Source: Euperipatoides rowelli
Taxonomy: Eukaryota > Onychophora > Udeonychophora > Euonychophora > Peripatopsidae
Strand: one strand, 5' to 3'
Length of the DNA stretch: 17,957 bases
Assembly: GCA_003024985.2 (NCBI GenBank)
Contig: PXIH01S0006556.1
Shown: in pieces, positions 9,582 through 17,660 of the stretch
How positions within the stretch are numbered: position 1 is the stretch's first letter
Layout of the letters: each line of letters begins with the position of its first letter
Made by a program: the position numbers and the translations under genes
Notes under the pieces: model-generated
The model's input: only the letters and a program-made list of their open reading frames with translations
The model's database searches: none
Told to the model about the DNA's origin: nothing

Positions 9582-9989
9582 AATTATTTCAGTGTTTGGG
9601 TCATGGTCTGTTATTTCTGAATCATATTTATACATAATTTTGATTAAATACTAAGGCCTGGTCACAGAACCTAAAACTTGTAAATATTATATTATTTTTA
9701 GAGTGAAAGTAAACACCTAATTTGTGTTATTGTACAAAATTCAATTTATGTAGTAAATTAGAAATAAAATGTGCTTCTGATGCCTTAGGGTATCTACTTT
9801 TAGATAATTGAGTTAATTTGTTTGGAATTATTAAATTACAAAATGCTATCTCGGGCTCACTTTTCAGAGAATCGCCCTACAACGTAATTATCTTCACAAT
9901 CATTATTCCTATACTTTTCAATGAGGCTGGTGATATCTGGGTCAGTTCCTTGATGCTATTATGTCATTCGATGTGGGATGCAACAAATT

Positions 9990-10558
9990 TAATTGATTGA
10001 TCAATTCACAACTTGGTGTCTCCTCATTCCTCCTAATCTTACTCACTACCATGTTTTCTCTTCCCACTATATGTTCAATCCTAAGGTCATACTCCTGTAT
10101 GGTGAGAAGCCACCTAGCTATCCATTGCTTTTTAAATTTAATTTGAAAAGAAAGGGTAAAGGTTTATGGTCTGTGTTTAAAATTACCTTATATCCATAAA
10201 TTAGATTGTGGAATTGCTCCAGAGCAAACACCAGTGTAAGAGCTTCCTTTTCTATTACTGCATAATTATTTATTGCTAGGTTTAGGTTTCTTCAACAATA
10301 TCCTAGAAGGTGCTACTCTCTATCTTCATCTCTTTGCTCCAAGGCTGCTCCTACAGCAATGTTTGAAGTGTCACATTTACTGTAAAACTTTATTAAAATT
10401 AGGATGGATGAGCAGTGGAGCCAAACATAATTTTAAAAAATCTCAAATGATTGTTGACATTAGTCATTCCAAATATTATTTTTTTTCATTATTTGCACAA
10501 AAGGTTGTATTGTACACAGGGGCTGCTTTCTCCATGATATTAGGAATGAACTTCCTAT
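9990..10558 (-). pseudogene. Gypsy A pol: RT connection and RNase H, degenerate
   Basis: Reading leftward from 10558: YRKFIPNIMEKAAPVYN, the start of the connection region after RT, then PLLIHPNFNKVL. Next is CDTSNIAVGAALEQ with the first RNase H aspartate, NYAVIEKEALTLVFALEQF with the glutamate, and YGYKVILNTDHKPLPFLF with the second aspartate. After a frameshift comes ARWLLTIQEYDLRIEHIVG and the remains of the tail (about 10020). The gypsy homology begins abruptly about 10 bp from the 5' LTR, so the YxDD catalytic part of RT has been deleted. The segment ends where the nested DNA transposon begins. Confidence 0.87.
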
Positions 10559-10566
10559 AAGAATAA

Positions 10567-10924
10567 TGGAATAGCCTACCTTACAGCTATAAAATAATTT
10601 TTTTTAATTTTTTTCCCACTAAATTTTAACTAATAAGAATTATAAGTGTTACCGGTAACTAAATAATTTAAGAATAAAATACCTTTTGATAATTACAAAA
10701 CTACAAACACATTCCTTATTGAATAAATATTTCAAGTATCAATATGTGGAAAACTAAAGATATGAACTAAATAAAATAAATAAAGGAAGAATACAACCAA
10801 ATAAAATTGGACATTAGGAATGGGAGAGAAAAAGTGACATGTAGCAGGATTGGAGAAATTCAATTTCAATATGAATCCTAAAACACTAGTCACATCAATG
10901 TAACCTATTATCTATGATCTTACA
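10567..10924 (-). repeat. 5' LTR of gypsy A
   Basis: About 358 bp; direct-repeat partner of 6238-6574. The plus-strand right edge CTTACA (10919-10924) matches CCTTACA at 6568-6574, which places the TGTAAG start of the LTR on the minus strand. It carries an extra segment near 10625-10655 (containing TACCGGTA) that is absent from the other LTR. The left edge at 10567 is set by alignment and the TG rule. Confidence 0.83.
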
Positions 10925-12049
10925 CACATATGTAATATATTTTAGCATATAAACTATATATAATAGAAATAAAAAGTCCAACAGTAGTTATTCCACATGA
11001 AATCAAATTTCAGAATTAATGGTTGCTTGGGTATTTTATTATTTTTTTTGTATTTTCACTATTGTTAGTAACTTACCATTAGTAAATAGACCAAATCAAT
11101 TTTTTTTTATTATTATCTGCCACCATTTTGGATCTGGATGTATATTTAACTGTTGTGATAGGCACAAATTTGTGTTTTCAAGGTTTCTCAAAAATGGATA
11201 TAACTCAAAGTACTTGAGATAACTAAACAAACTTTTTTTTTAGCTTTCAAAAAAAGGTACTTTAGTTGGGTATAGCCTGTTTTTTAACCAGACTAAAATG
11301 GACTTGAATTAAGCAAATGTGATGTGCAAAATCACCATTTTTAGGTAGCTGTTACTCAGGAAAAGATGAAAATCACAAATTGAAATTTTTTACTGACCAT
11401 TCTATTGGAATATATATTTCAGCCTATCAAGAAAAAATTTCATGTTTTAAACCTTTTCATAATTTTTTTTTAACTTTAAAGTTGCAGAATTTTGAAATAT
11501 TACATATTTCAAGGCCAAATTTCTGAAAAGTGGGACTTGCAGAAAATCTGAAATTTTTTGTGTAAACTCATCTATTACAGTAATAACCAATCAATGTTGT
11601 GAATTTCATTTTGTACTTGACTGGTTTCAGAATTATGGGGACTCAAACTGTGTTAAATATTAAGTACTCTCATAGACAATTATGAGATGCTTTTAAGATG
11701 TTACAGGCAAGTATTATATATATTGAGAACACTATAAAAAATTATAGTTTAATTATATATTTTAATATATTTTGTTCTTAACTTATTGGCCGATCAAGTA
11801 ATATATCACAGCCAATTTTATCATTCATTGGTTACAACAGTCATCACATATTACATAAAATCATTCATTTCTCATCACTGTTACCAATCTAATTATAGTA
11901 CATCTACAATACATATAATAAGCTTCAGTAGTGCCTATATTTAATGCATTGGCAAAAATATTTTCTATGCTTGTATTGTATTGAAAATATATTTGCAAGT
12001 TATTTTGCTTAAGAAAATAGCAGTTTTACTTAGTTCACTCATTTAATAC
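10925..12049. other. AT-rich spacer, no gene seen
   Basis: The plus-strand open frame at 11019-11222 is rich in Phe/Tyr/Ile from T-runs and shows no domain. No repeat boundaries, RNA genes or recognisable coding relics are seen. Confidence 0.55.
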
Positions 12050-12077
12050 TATATCAGGAAGGAAAGAAGTTAGCACT

Positions 12078-12098
12078 AAATAAATAAATAAATAAATA
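12078..12098. repeat. AAAT tetranucleotide microsatellite
   Basis: Five tandem copies of AAAT/TAAA at the left edge of the purine-rich block. Confidence 0.9.
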
Positions 12099-12774
12099 CA
12101 TAGGCTAAAACTAATAAATAAAGGGAAGAGAAAAGGGGGAAAAACAGGATACATAAAGTAAATTATTAAGCGCAACATCTGAGAAGTGAACAGAAGCCGG
12201 ATGATCGGAGTGGCACTAACTATGAGAACCATACAAAAATGCAGGTAAACCATACTGCACCTGGAACAACAACCTTAAGTGAGAACAGAAGGCAGCCCCA
12301 AATAAACCAGAAAATAAGTGAAATAGTAAAGGACAAACACAAGGTTGGGGGGTGGAGGGAAAATCCAAAGTATTCTTCAACATGAAAAAGTCTACAGGCT
12401 GTGTGATGCAGACACAGCAATAGCAGGAAATGACCAACCAAAAAGAAGATTGGTGATAATAAAGGGGGGTGGGGTAGAGAAAAAAGGAGTCAATAGTAAT
12501 GCTAGAGACAAATCAAATTAATATAGGCTAACAGCATTAAGTATCAGAGCATCCTACAAGGAAGGAAGACCAGGCTTTTCTCGGAATGACAGCCTAAAGA
12601 GGTCCTAAATAAAATCCCCAAGCCCACCGGATGGCTGAAGAAAAATAGCCAAGGATAAAATAGGAACCAAAAGGTGGCTTTGACGGAGAAGAGTTTTCAG
12701 AAAACGAATCTGAAGACACAATAAAAGCAAAGAAGAGAGGTCTACTCAAAATGAAGAGAAATTCAAAGATTAAA

Positions 12775-12785
12775 GGGGGGGGGGG
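12775..12785. repeat. G11 homopolymer
   Basis: Eleven consecutive G within the purine-rich block; other long G or C runs occur at 2982-2993, 7390-7400 and 17275-17288. Confidence 0.9.
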
Positions 12786-13130
12786 ACGAGAGCTAAGAGA
12801 ATGCCGAAGAAGGAATCTTTGATCTGGAAATTATATAAATACACAATTAGTCAAGGAGACTTCAGATACATCAAAGCCAAGAAGAAATGCAACTAAAAAA
12901 GATAAAAGGGAAAGGGAAACTACAAAAACAAATTCAAAACTGGATAGGTAAACAAATCACTACAGCTGAGCAAGATCAAAATGGCAAAGCATAGATCGAG
13001 AAGTGAACATCACAAAAGATGGAAAATATAAAAGAATTGTCCAGACAGAGAATAACCAAGAAAGAAGAGCCGAAGGCAAATAAAATATGGAAAGGAATCA
13101 AAATAACACACAACATGTAATGTATAAAGG

Positions 13131-13693
13131 TTCTAATTATCAAGCATAAATGTTTAACTTATGTGTTCCTTAAATGTCTAGTGATTTGTTATGTTGTAAT
13201 ATGTGATGTCCTGTGCAGGCTCTGTGTGACTGGGTGCGAGCCATAGTGTGTTGTCCTTAACATGGTTGGTATACTGTATAGCCCATACCGGGAGTAGGTT
13301 ACTCTCGCGAGGCCGGCAGTATCACTGACCGAAACAAAAATGAAACTAGGGTAGCATAAGAAAGAGAAAATTGTTTTTTTTCTTTCTGATGTTTCCTAGC
13401 CTTTAATCAAATTAATTTAGATGCACCAGTATAACATTTCAATTTTTTGTACATCATTTTTGTTATCAGTTTTATTATTTATTAAATTTTAATAATAACT
13501 AATAAATTACTAATCAAAAGCCTAATATACTCATCTAAACAAGAGTAGAGTATGGCTTTAACATGTCTAGTCTAAACATGTCATGAACATGGCAAACAGT
13601 AACAAGTTGAGATGTGTTCACTGCACCAAACACCATTCAATTTGCTATCAACTCCACAATAGTAAAATGTGTTTAGGGAAAAATAAAGATTAT
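13131..13693. other. Spacer with a short GC-rich palindromic patch
   Basis: Mostly AT-rich without coding signal. At 13200-13330 the GC content rises, and 13288-13317 holds nested short palindromes: CCGG, the stem GAGTA-GGT-TACTC, TCGCGA and GCCGGC. This could be the edge of an unrecognised repeat. It does not fold as a tRNA. Confidence 0.5.
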
Positions 13694-13832
13694 CTTGGCT
13701 AGTATATATTGCATTGTAACCCAAGCTTTTTTTCAGTATTTTCTTAAATACTGAAGGTTGTAAACGGCCCACTGTAAAGGCAAAGAAAATATCGATAAAG
13801 CTTAGGTTACAATGCAAAATATACTAGCCAAG
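13694..13832. mobile_element. 139-bp foldback element (MITE-like)
   Basis: Arms of about 35-38 bp start CTTGGCTAGTATAT on the left and, as reverse complement, CTTGGCTAGTATATTTTGCA on the right. About 33 of the first 35 positions pair. The 65-bp loop contains a further perfect 8-bp hairpin, CAGTATTT-TCTT-AAATACTG (13734-13753). TTA lies at 13690-13692 (one base outside the left arm) and at 13833-13835, a possible 3-bp duplication. The 13581-13817 minus-strand open frame runs through it and is a shadow. No coding capacity. Confidence 0.72.
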
Positions 13833-13936
13833 TTAACATCTCTTGAATTTACAACAGTAACTGGACGGACATAACACTACATGTAAGGAAAGAACACTGA
13901 ACTCTCAAATTGTTATCTTGTTAAAAAAAAAAGTAA

Positions 13937-14155
13937 TGTTGTAAATTCACAATGTTATATTCCATATAGGCCTACCATGAATAATCTGTCCATAATGAAT
14001 AAAAGATCATCTCACAATGGATTAATATAAACTATTAATATAAACTTTAATAAGTCCACTCAAGATAACCAGTAACCATCATACATTTAACAAAGGCAGT
14101 AGTGACAGATACGCTGCCTCCTAGTGCTCTTCCGGAACTATTTCACAATACAACA
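13937..14155 (-). repeat. Candidate 3' LTR of gypsy B
   Basis: On the minus strand TGTTGTATTGTGAAATAG starts at 14155 directly after a polypurine tract, and about 219 bp later the sequence reads TTTACAACA, giving a TGTTGTA...TACAACA frame with inverted ends. The inner edge is well supported by the tract; the outer edge is inferred because no second LTR is present for comparison. 14101-14155 is the GC-richest part. Confidence 0.6.
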
Positions 14156-14166
14156 CTCCTCCACTT
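14156..14166 (-). promoter_or_regulatory. Polypurine tract of gypsy B
   Basis: Minus-strand AAGTGGAGGAG lies immediately before the TGTTGT start of the candidate 3' LTR, the expected site for priming plus-strand DNA synthesis. Confidence 0.75.
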
Positions 14167-14248
14167 AAGATCTTGTATGTTTAACACTCATTAAACAAAA
14201 CAAAAAAAAAATAGTGTCAACCCAAAGTTCAAACAAAATAATAATTAA

Positions 14249-15425
14249 TTACAAGTCAAATCTTTCAGGAGCTTTTATAATTCTTGAAGACCTTCTTAGC
14301 TCAGGTACCATATCTGTTCTTTCTTCTCCTGTTGTTTTTCTCAACTCCACAGCAGAATCCTCAATTATTTCCTCTGTCACTGCATGTGGTACCAATAATT
14401 CATAATTTTATCTCCTCCTTTGGCATACCTTCTTGTTCTCTTACTCTTCTGGTGGGATTTGTGTGTCTGCCAAATTCCTTTGTCGGTCCTTAGATCATGA
14501 ACATTCTTTTTCTTTTACTACTCTCAAGTGTTCAACTATACCTGGTATCCATTTCCATCCTTCCTTAATTTTTTTGCAAATACCTCATCCCCAATCTCAA
14601 ATGTTCTCACCTTGTTTTGATCATGTTGTATTTTTATCTTAATATGTTTGCTTTCCATTTTTCCATTAAAATTTGGGTGTACACCTGTAATGTCTTTAAT
14701 TTTCTATTATACAGCAGCTCTGCATGGCTCACTTTTATAGTTCCATGACTGTGTTCTATAGTGGAGTAAAATTATTGATAACTTTGTCTCGCTATCTCTT
14801 TTCTCCATCATCCTTAGTTTTGCTTTCACGGTTTGTACCACTCTCTACAGCTCCATTGGAAGATGGATGGTATGGGGGTACAGCAAAATACTCGATTCCA
14901 TTTTCCCTCAGGAATGATCTAAATTCCATACTATCAAAGATGTGCCATTGTCTGACACTCATGTCTGGCAGTTCTTATGGTGTTGAATGATGAAGTGTAT
15001 GATACTATTACCATATCTATCCTTTTAGAATATGCATCCACAGCTATTAAATATATTTTCCCATGGAAATGGTTCAAATGACCCACATGATCCAAATGAA
15101 GTTTACACCAAGGTTTGCTTGGTATAGTCCAAGATTGAATTGATGTACCTGGGGAATTTTTCTTTCCAAATCCTTATCCAATCCAGGCCACCATACATAA
15201 AAATGAGTGGTGTTCTTCATTCTTGAAATTCCAGGGTGTCCTTCATGTACTAAATCCACTAAATCCTTAAATTTTTGGGAATAATGATCCTTGCTCCCCA
15301 CAGTACACAAATTTCCTGTAAAAATAACTCAGATGGGCACCTAATATAGGGTTGCAGGTCTTCTCTATGCTCAGGTATCTTATCCCCCATCCACAATAAT
15401 CTTATTTCCGACAATTCTATGTCTA
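14249..15425 (-). pseudogene. Gypsy B pol: integrase and C-terminal tail, degenerate
   Basis: From about 15390: a pre-integrase linker (HREDLQPYIRC, then VLWGARII), then LVHEGHPGISRMKNTTHFYV and WWPGLDKDLE (open frame 15310-15074). The two cysteines of the HHCC domain are not visible; PQVHQF stands where Cys-x-x-Cys is expected. The core follows with HLDHVGH and YLIAVDAYSK (first Asp), VSDNGTS (second Asp) and SSNGAVES (Glu). Farther on are AVQTVKAKL-type residues, LHYRTQSWNY, FEIGDEVFAKKL and the tail ELRRSSRIIKAPERFDL with TAA at 14249-14251. Many frameshifts and stops interrupt it. The plus-strand open frames at 14214-14990 are shadows of this region. Confidence 0.87.
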
Positions 15426-16150
15426 TTAGTATGTTGAGCTATGATCTTTGACGACAATAATTGGGGGGTACTCATTTTCAAGCATGAAAATTTCCAAAGA
15501 TCTTGGTATTTTGGTGGGTGGTGCTTCCACTGATAGCCTGCTTAGTGCATCTGCATGACTAATTTTAATGCCTGGTTTGTATGTTAATGTATACTCAAAC
15601 GACGATAATTTAATGGCCCATCTAATTGTTNTAGGTGAACTCAACATTGGCACTGCTTTCCTCTTCTTAAAAAGTCCTATTATTGGCTGGTGATCTGTTT
15701 GCAATTTAAAAGGAACCCCATATAAATATTGTCTCAATTTTTGCACCGCAAAAACCAGTGCTAAAGCTTCCTTGTCAATCTGGGCTTAGTTATTTTCTGC
15801 ACTTGCCAAACTTCATGAAATAGATGCCACTGTCTCTCTGACCTATCCTCAAATCGGTGTGACATAACTGCCCCTATGCCAAAGGGAGAAGCATCACAAG
15901 ACACTATTATCCGTTTACTTGGATCAAAATATACCAATACTTTATCTGTAGTTAGCAATTTTTTACTTTGTTCAAAAGCGGCTTGTTCAGTCTCTTTCCA
16001 TTGCCAACTTGTTTTATTCTGCAATAAACTATACAGAGGCTTCAATATTGTCATGATATTAGGTAAAAATTGCCTGTAATGATTAAGTAATCCCAAATAT
16101 TATTTTTTTTATTAATCAGGTGTACTCCACATCCATTATGTGACCTAAAC
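15426..16150 (-). pseudogene. Gypsy B pol: RT connection and RNase H, degenerate
   Basis: In the frame 16096-15761: GLLNHYRQFLPNIMTILKPL (connection), SWQWKETEQAAFEQSKKLL, then CDASPFGIGAVMSH with the first RNase H aspartate. After a break, the frame 15746-15426 gives LRQYLYGVPFKLQTDHQPI (aspartate), IRWAIKLSSFEYTL and the terminal ADALSR. The segment between the two frames, where the catalytic glutamate lies, is altered by a frameshift and an in-frame stop (15788-15790 region). One ambiguous base lies at 15631. Length and order match a normal gypsy RNase H. Confidence 0.9.
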
Positions 16151-16730
16151 ACTCAATAGATGATTCCATAAACCTAAATTTACTCTATTTTAAAAGTCAA
16201 GCCTGCTTTCTTCATTCTGCTTAATACTTCTTTCAAACTTTTTAAATGGTCTTTATCATTTTTTCCCATGATCTGAAAATCATAAAACATATAGCAACTT
16301 CCTTCATGTCTCCAAAAAGGCCATCCATTGCTCTCAAAAATATTGCCGGTTCTGATGACATACCCTGAGGTAGCCTGGTATATTGATATAATCTTTTCGG
16401 TGTATTTATTGTAACAAACTCCCTAGATTCCTGATCTAAAGGCATCTGGAATTAAACATCCCTTAAATCTATCTTGGTGAACTTCCTGCTCCCGGACAAT
16501 TTTACAAACTTCTATTTTATCCTAGGCACAGAATACTGTTATAAGCTGGATACTGGGTTTATTGTTATTTTAAAATCCCCATTCTATATAATCCATCTTC
16601 CTTTTTAATGGCCACGATAGGTGTGTGGTCCAATTAGAATGTTTCACTGCCACTAATACTCCTTTGTAATCTATCTATCTCTTTTTCGATAATGTCTAAT
16701 TGCGCAAGGTATTGATGTACTCCTAAAAAA
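16151..16730 (-). pseudogene. Gypsy B pol: reverse transcriptase, degenerate
   Basis: From about 16725: a SIPCAIRHYRKRDR segment, then VAVKHSNWTTPIVAIKKEDG across a frame change, INPVSS, and KFTKIDLRD with the first catalytic aspartate. Next is the open frame 16445-16242 with ESREFVTINTPKRLYQYTRL, PQGMSSEPAIFLRAMDG. The YxDD box is damaged: at about 16289-16260 the two readable frames give FMIF and YMFYDF, and neither shows an intact Asp-Asp pair. Downstream, IMGKNDKDHLKSLKEVLSRM and SSIECLGHIMD restore the expected order. Confidence 0.88.
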
Positions 16731-16734
16731 ACTT

Positions 16735-17050
16735 GAAATTATTTTCTTTTCAATTCCTTTTAATTTTCTTAATTTATCCACAAAAATTTACCCATATTCC
16801 TTTAACGCTCTTTCCAAAGTTATTTCAGTGACATGATCAGTGATCGCTGCCCGAAGTTATTTCCATCAATTCATATAACTGGCAACAATTTTAAGTCTTT
16901 TATCCAATTTCATTGTCCTTATAAGGTTGCTCCATCACCAGATGCTATACATATAGGCAACCTTTTTTGCTTCCCCTTATACCTACTACAGTTGTTACCT
17001 GGCCGAAAACTTGCAATAGATTTCCAAAATACCCTTTGAGTTGTAATGTG
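16735..17050 (-). pseudogene. Gypsy B pol: protease-RT linker, degenerate
   Basis: From about 17045: LKGYFGNLLQVFGQVTTVV, then after a frame change KRLPICIASGDGATL and DKRLKIV. Farther on come HVTEITLERALKEYG and FVDKLRKLKGIEKKI. In gypsy elements this stretch lies between the protease flap and the RT fingers, typically reading a G-x-V strand, a (L)GRDW motif and a 'LKGI/F' motif before the first RT strands. The protease active site (D-T/S-G) should lie just upstream, right of 17060, but I cannot find it. The plus-strand open frame 16833-17039 is a shadow. Confidence 0.75.
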
Positions 17051-17274
17051 CCATTAAGGTAATAATTAACACATCACAATTCACAAGTTTTCACCTTACA
17101 CCTTTTGACTAGGTTCCAATCTCCTATATGGTACCATAAACCAACCATATGTTTAGCTCTACAGTATTCACATATACATTATATCTAATAACCAGTTACT
17201 TCATATATCAGTAAATCTTATAACAGTACAATCAAAGCATAATGTAAATGAGTGTTTCTTTCAGGCATACCTCC

Positions 17275-17288
17275 GGGGGGGGGGGGGG
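17275..17288. repeat. G14 homopolymer facing a C-rich patch
   Basis: Fourteen G, then CTA and CCCCCCTCC at 17292-17300. The G and C runs can pair as a hairpin with a tiny loop. Prone to slippage and sequencing error. Confidence 0.85.
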
Positions 17289-17344
17289 CTACCCCCCTCC
17301 TTGGGAAAATTGGAAAAAATAAAAATCGTAGCAAATGAAACAAA

Positions 17345-17530
17345 GTCAACAAAACATTAGTCAATGGACACTAAGTCAACATAACGGCCACTTAAAAAAA
17401 TAAATCTTATCAAATCAGACAGAACGACAACTAAACATCCAGTCAACCAAAAAATAAAAAAGCTTATCAAGTCAGACAGAAAGGCAACAAAACAACCCCA
17501 AAAAAAAGCTTATTAAAAAATCTGTAAATA
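17345..17530. repeat. Imperfect tandem repeats, 57-bp period
   Basis: CTTATCAAATCAGACAGAAC at 17406 and CTTATCAAGTCAGACAGAAA at 17463 begin two units 57 bp apart, with a partial third at 17519 (CTTATTAAAAAA). Each unit also holds a (G)CAAC-AAAACA-like block, which recurs upstream at 17346 and 17376. A stray copy of the unit start, AAAAGCTTATCAAAAT, lies at 17909. Confidence 0.75.
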
Positions 17531-17646
17531 CATACACCTCCCCCACCCTGAGAAAATTGTCTGAAAGAAACCCTGATGTAAATCCATTACAGTACTGTAT
17601 AAATATATTTAACATCACTCTAAAGTGCTCTGCATATTTGTTAGGC

Positions 17647-17660
17647 TATATATATATATA
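17647..17660. repeat. TA dinucleotide microsatellite
   Basis: Seven TA units directly before CAGTGCCGGATC at 17661. Confidence 0.85.

Larger units (their letters stand above)
7810..9830 (+). mobile_element. DNA transposon relic nested in gypsy A
   Basis: The gypsy A pol homology stops between RNase H (right) and the integrase zinc region (left), and the intervening roughly 2 kb carries a plus-strand DDE-like coding region flanked by copies of the word TGTGATGCACGGGACA. Minimum extent from those repeats is 7863-9581; the outer edges given are limits set by the gypsy homology. I find no convincing terminal inverted repeats or target duplication. The superfamily is not assigned. Confidence 0.65.
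6238..10924 (-). mobile_element. Ty3/gypsy retrotransposon A, deleted and interrupted
   Basis: A minus-strand LTR retrotransposon with the 5' LTR at 10567-10924 and the 3' LTR at 6238-6574. Between them, in transcription order, lie the RT connection and RNase H (10558 to about 9990), a foreign DNA transposon (about 9830-7810), integrase (about 7800-6808) and a polypurine tract. RT thumb/connection followed by RNase H then integrase is the gypsy order. Gag, protease and the RT catalytic core are missing: pol begins only about 10 bp inside the 5' LTR, and the primer binding site is gone. The 5-mers outside the LTRs (6233-6237 and 10925-10929) do not match, so no target duplication is visible. 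Confidence 0.88.
12050..13130. other. Purine-rich block of unknown nature
   Basis: For about 1.1 kb the plus strand is strongly enriched in A and G (GAAGAG, AAGAAA, GGAAAG words), unlike the T-rich flanks. The minus-strand open frames at 12035-12253, 12216-12437 and 12220-12441 are consequences of this pyrimidine-rich complement (Phe/Leu/Ser/Cys) and overlap one another, so I do not count them as genes. Plus-strand translation at about 12672-12773 reads GGFDGEEFSENESEDTI..., hydrophilic and uninterrupted for about 33 codons, but matches nothing I know. It might be a decayed gag-like or nucleic-acid-binding coding region, or asymmetric simple sequence. Confidence 0.4.
13937..17060 (-). mobile_element. 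Ty3/gypsy retrotransposon B, degenerate, 5' part missing
   Basis: A minus-strand element with, in transcription order from about 17060: protease-RT linker, RT, RNase H, integrase zinc domain and core, C-terminal tail, polypurine tract and a single candidate 3' LTR. The wording of its motifs (HEGHPGISRMK, WWPGLDKD) differs from gypsy A, so it is a different lineage. No gag, no protease active site and no second LTR can be recognised up to the window end; whether it is truncated or continues in decayed form is unresolved. Confidence 0.88.

Noticed and set aside
9650-9680. AAGGCCTGGTCACAGAACC as a separate Harbinger-like end
   Set aside because: No inverse copy or flanking duplication is found nearby, so a boundary cannot be claimed.
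7820-9800. Terminal inverted repeats for the nested DDE element
   Set aside because: I compared the edges (for example ATGCCCCTATGG near 7825 with ATGCCTTAGGG near 9781) and found only weak similarity, partly in direct rather than inverted orientation.
9818-10199. Two plus-strand open frames of 60-68 codons
   Set aside because: Antisense to the gypsy A RNase H tail and linker.
10273-10560. Plus-strand frame with VLYTGAAFSMI, resembling a retroviral-type protease active site
   Set aside because: The complementary strand of the same bases encodes clear gypsy RT-connection and RNase H motifs, and the key aspartate is a tyrosine in the plus frame, so this is a shadow.
11019-11222. Plus-strand open frame with Phe-rich N-terminus resembling a membrane segment
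   Set aside because: The hydrophobic stretch comes from T homopolymers; no start context, domain or neighbour supports it.
12035-12441. Three overlapping minus-strand open frames with membrane-like composition
   Set aside because: They overlap in different frames and their Phe/Leu/Cys content follows from the pyrimidine-rich strand. The apparent hydrophobicity is compositional.
13285-13320. tRNA or small RNA gene in the GC-rich patch
   Set aside because: The stems are too short and no cloverleaf, A-box or B-box arrangement is visible.
13581-13817. 78-codon minus-strand open frame
   Set aside because: It runs through the foldback element and its hairpin, with no protein-like features of its own.
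14214-14990. Several plus-strand open frames of 63-88 codons
   Set aside because: All are antisense to gypsy B integrase and its C-terminal tail, which carries recognisable motifs.
17345-17530. CRISPR-like repeat array
   Set aside because: Repeats are imperfect, A-rich, with a period of 57 bp and no distinct spacers, and the DNA is clearly eukaryotic.
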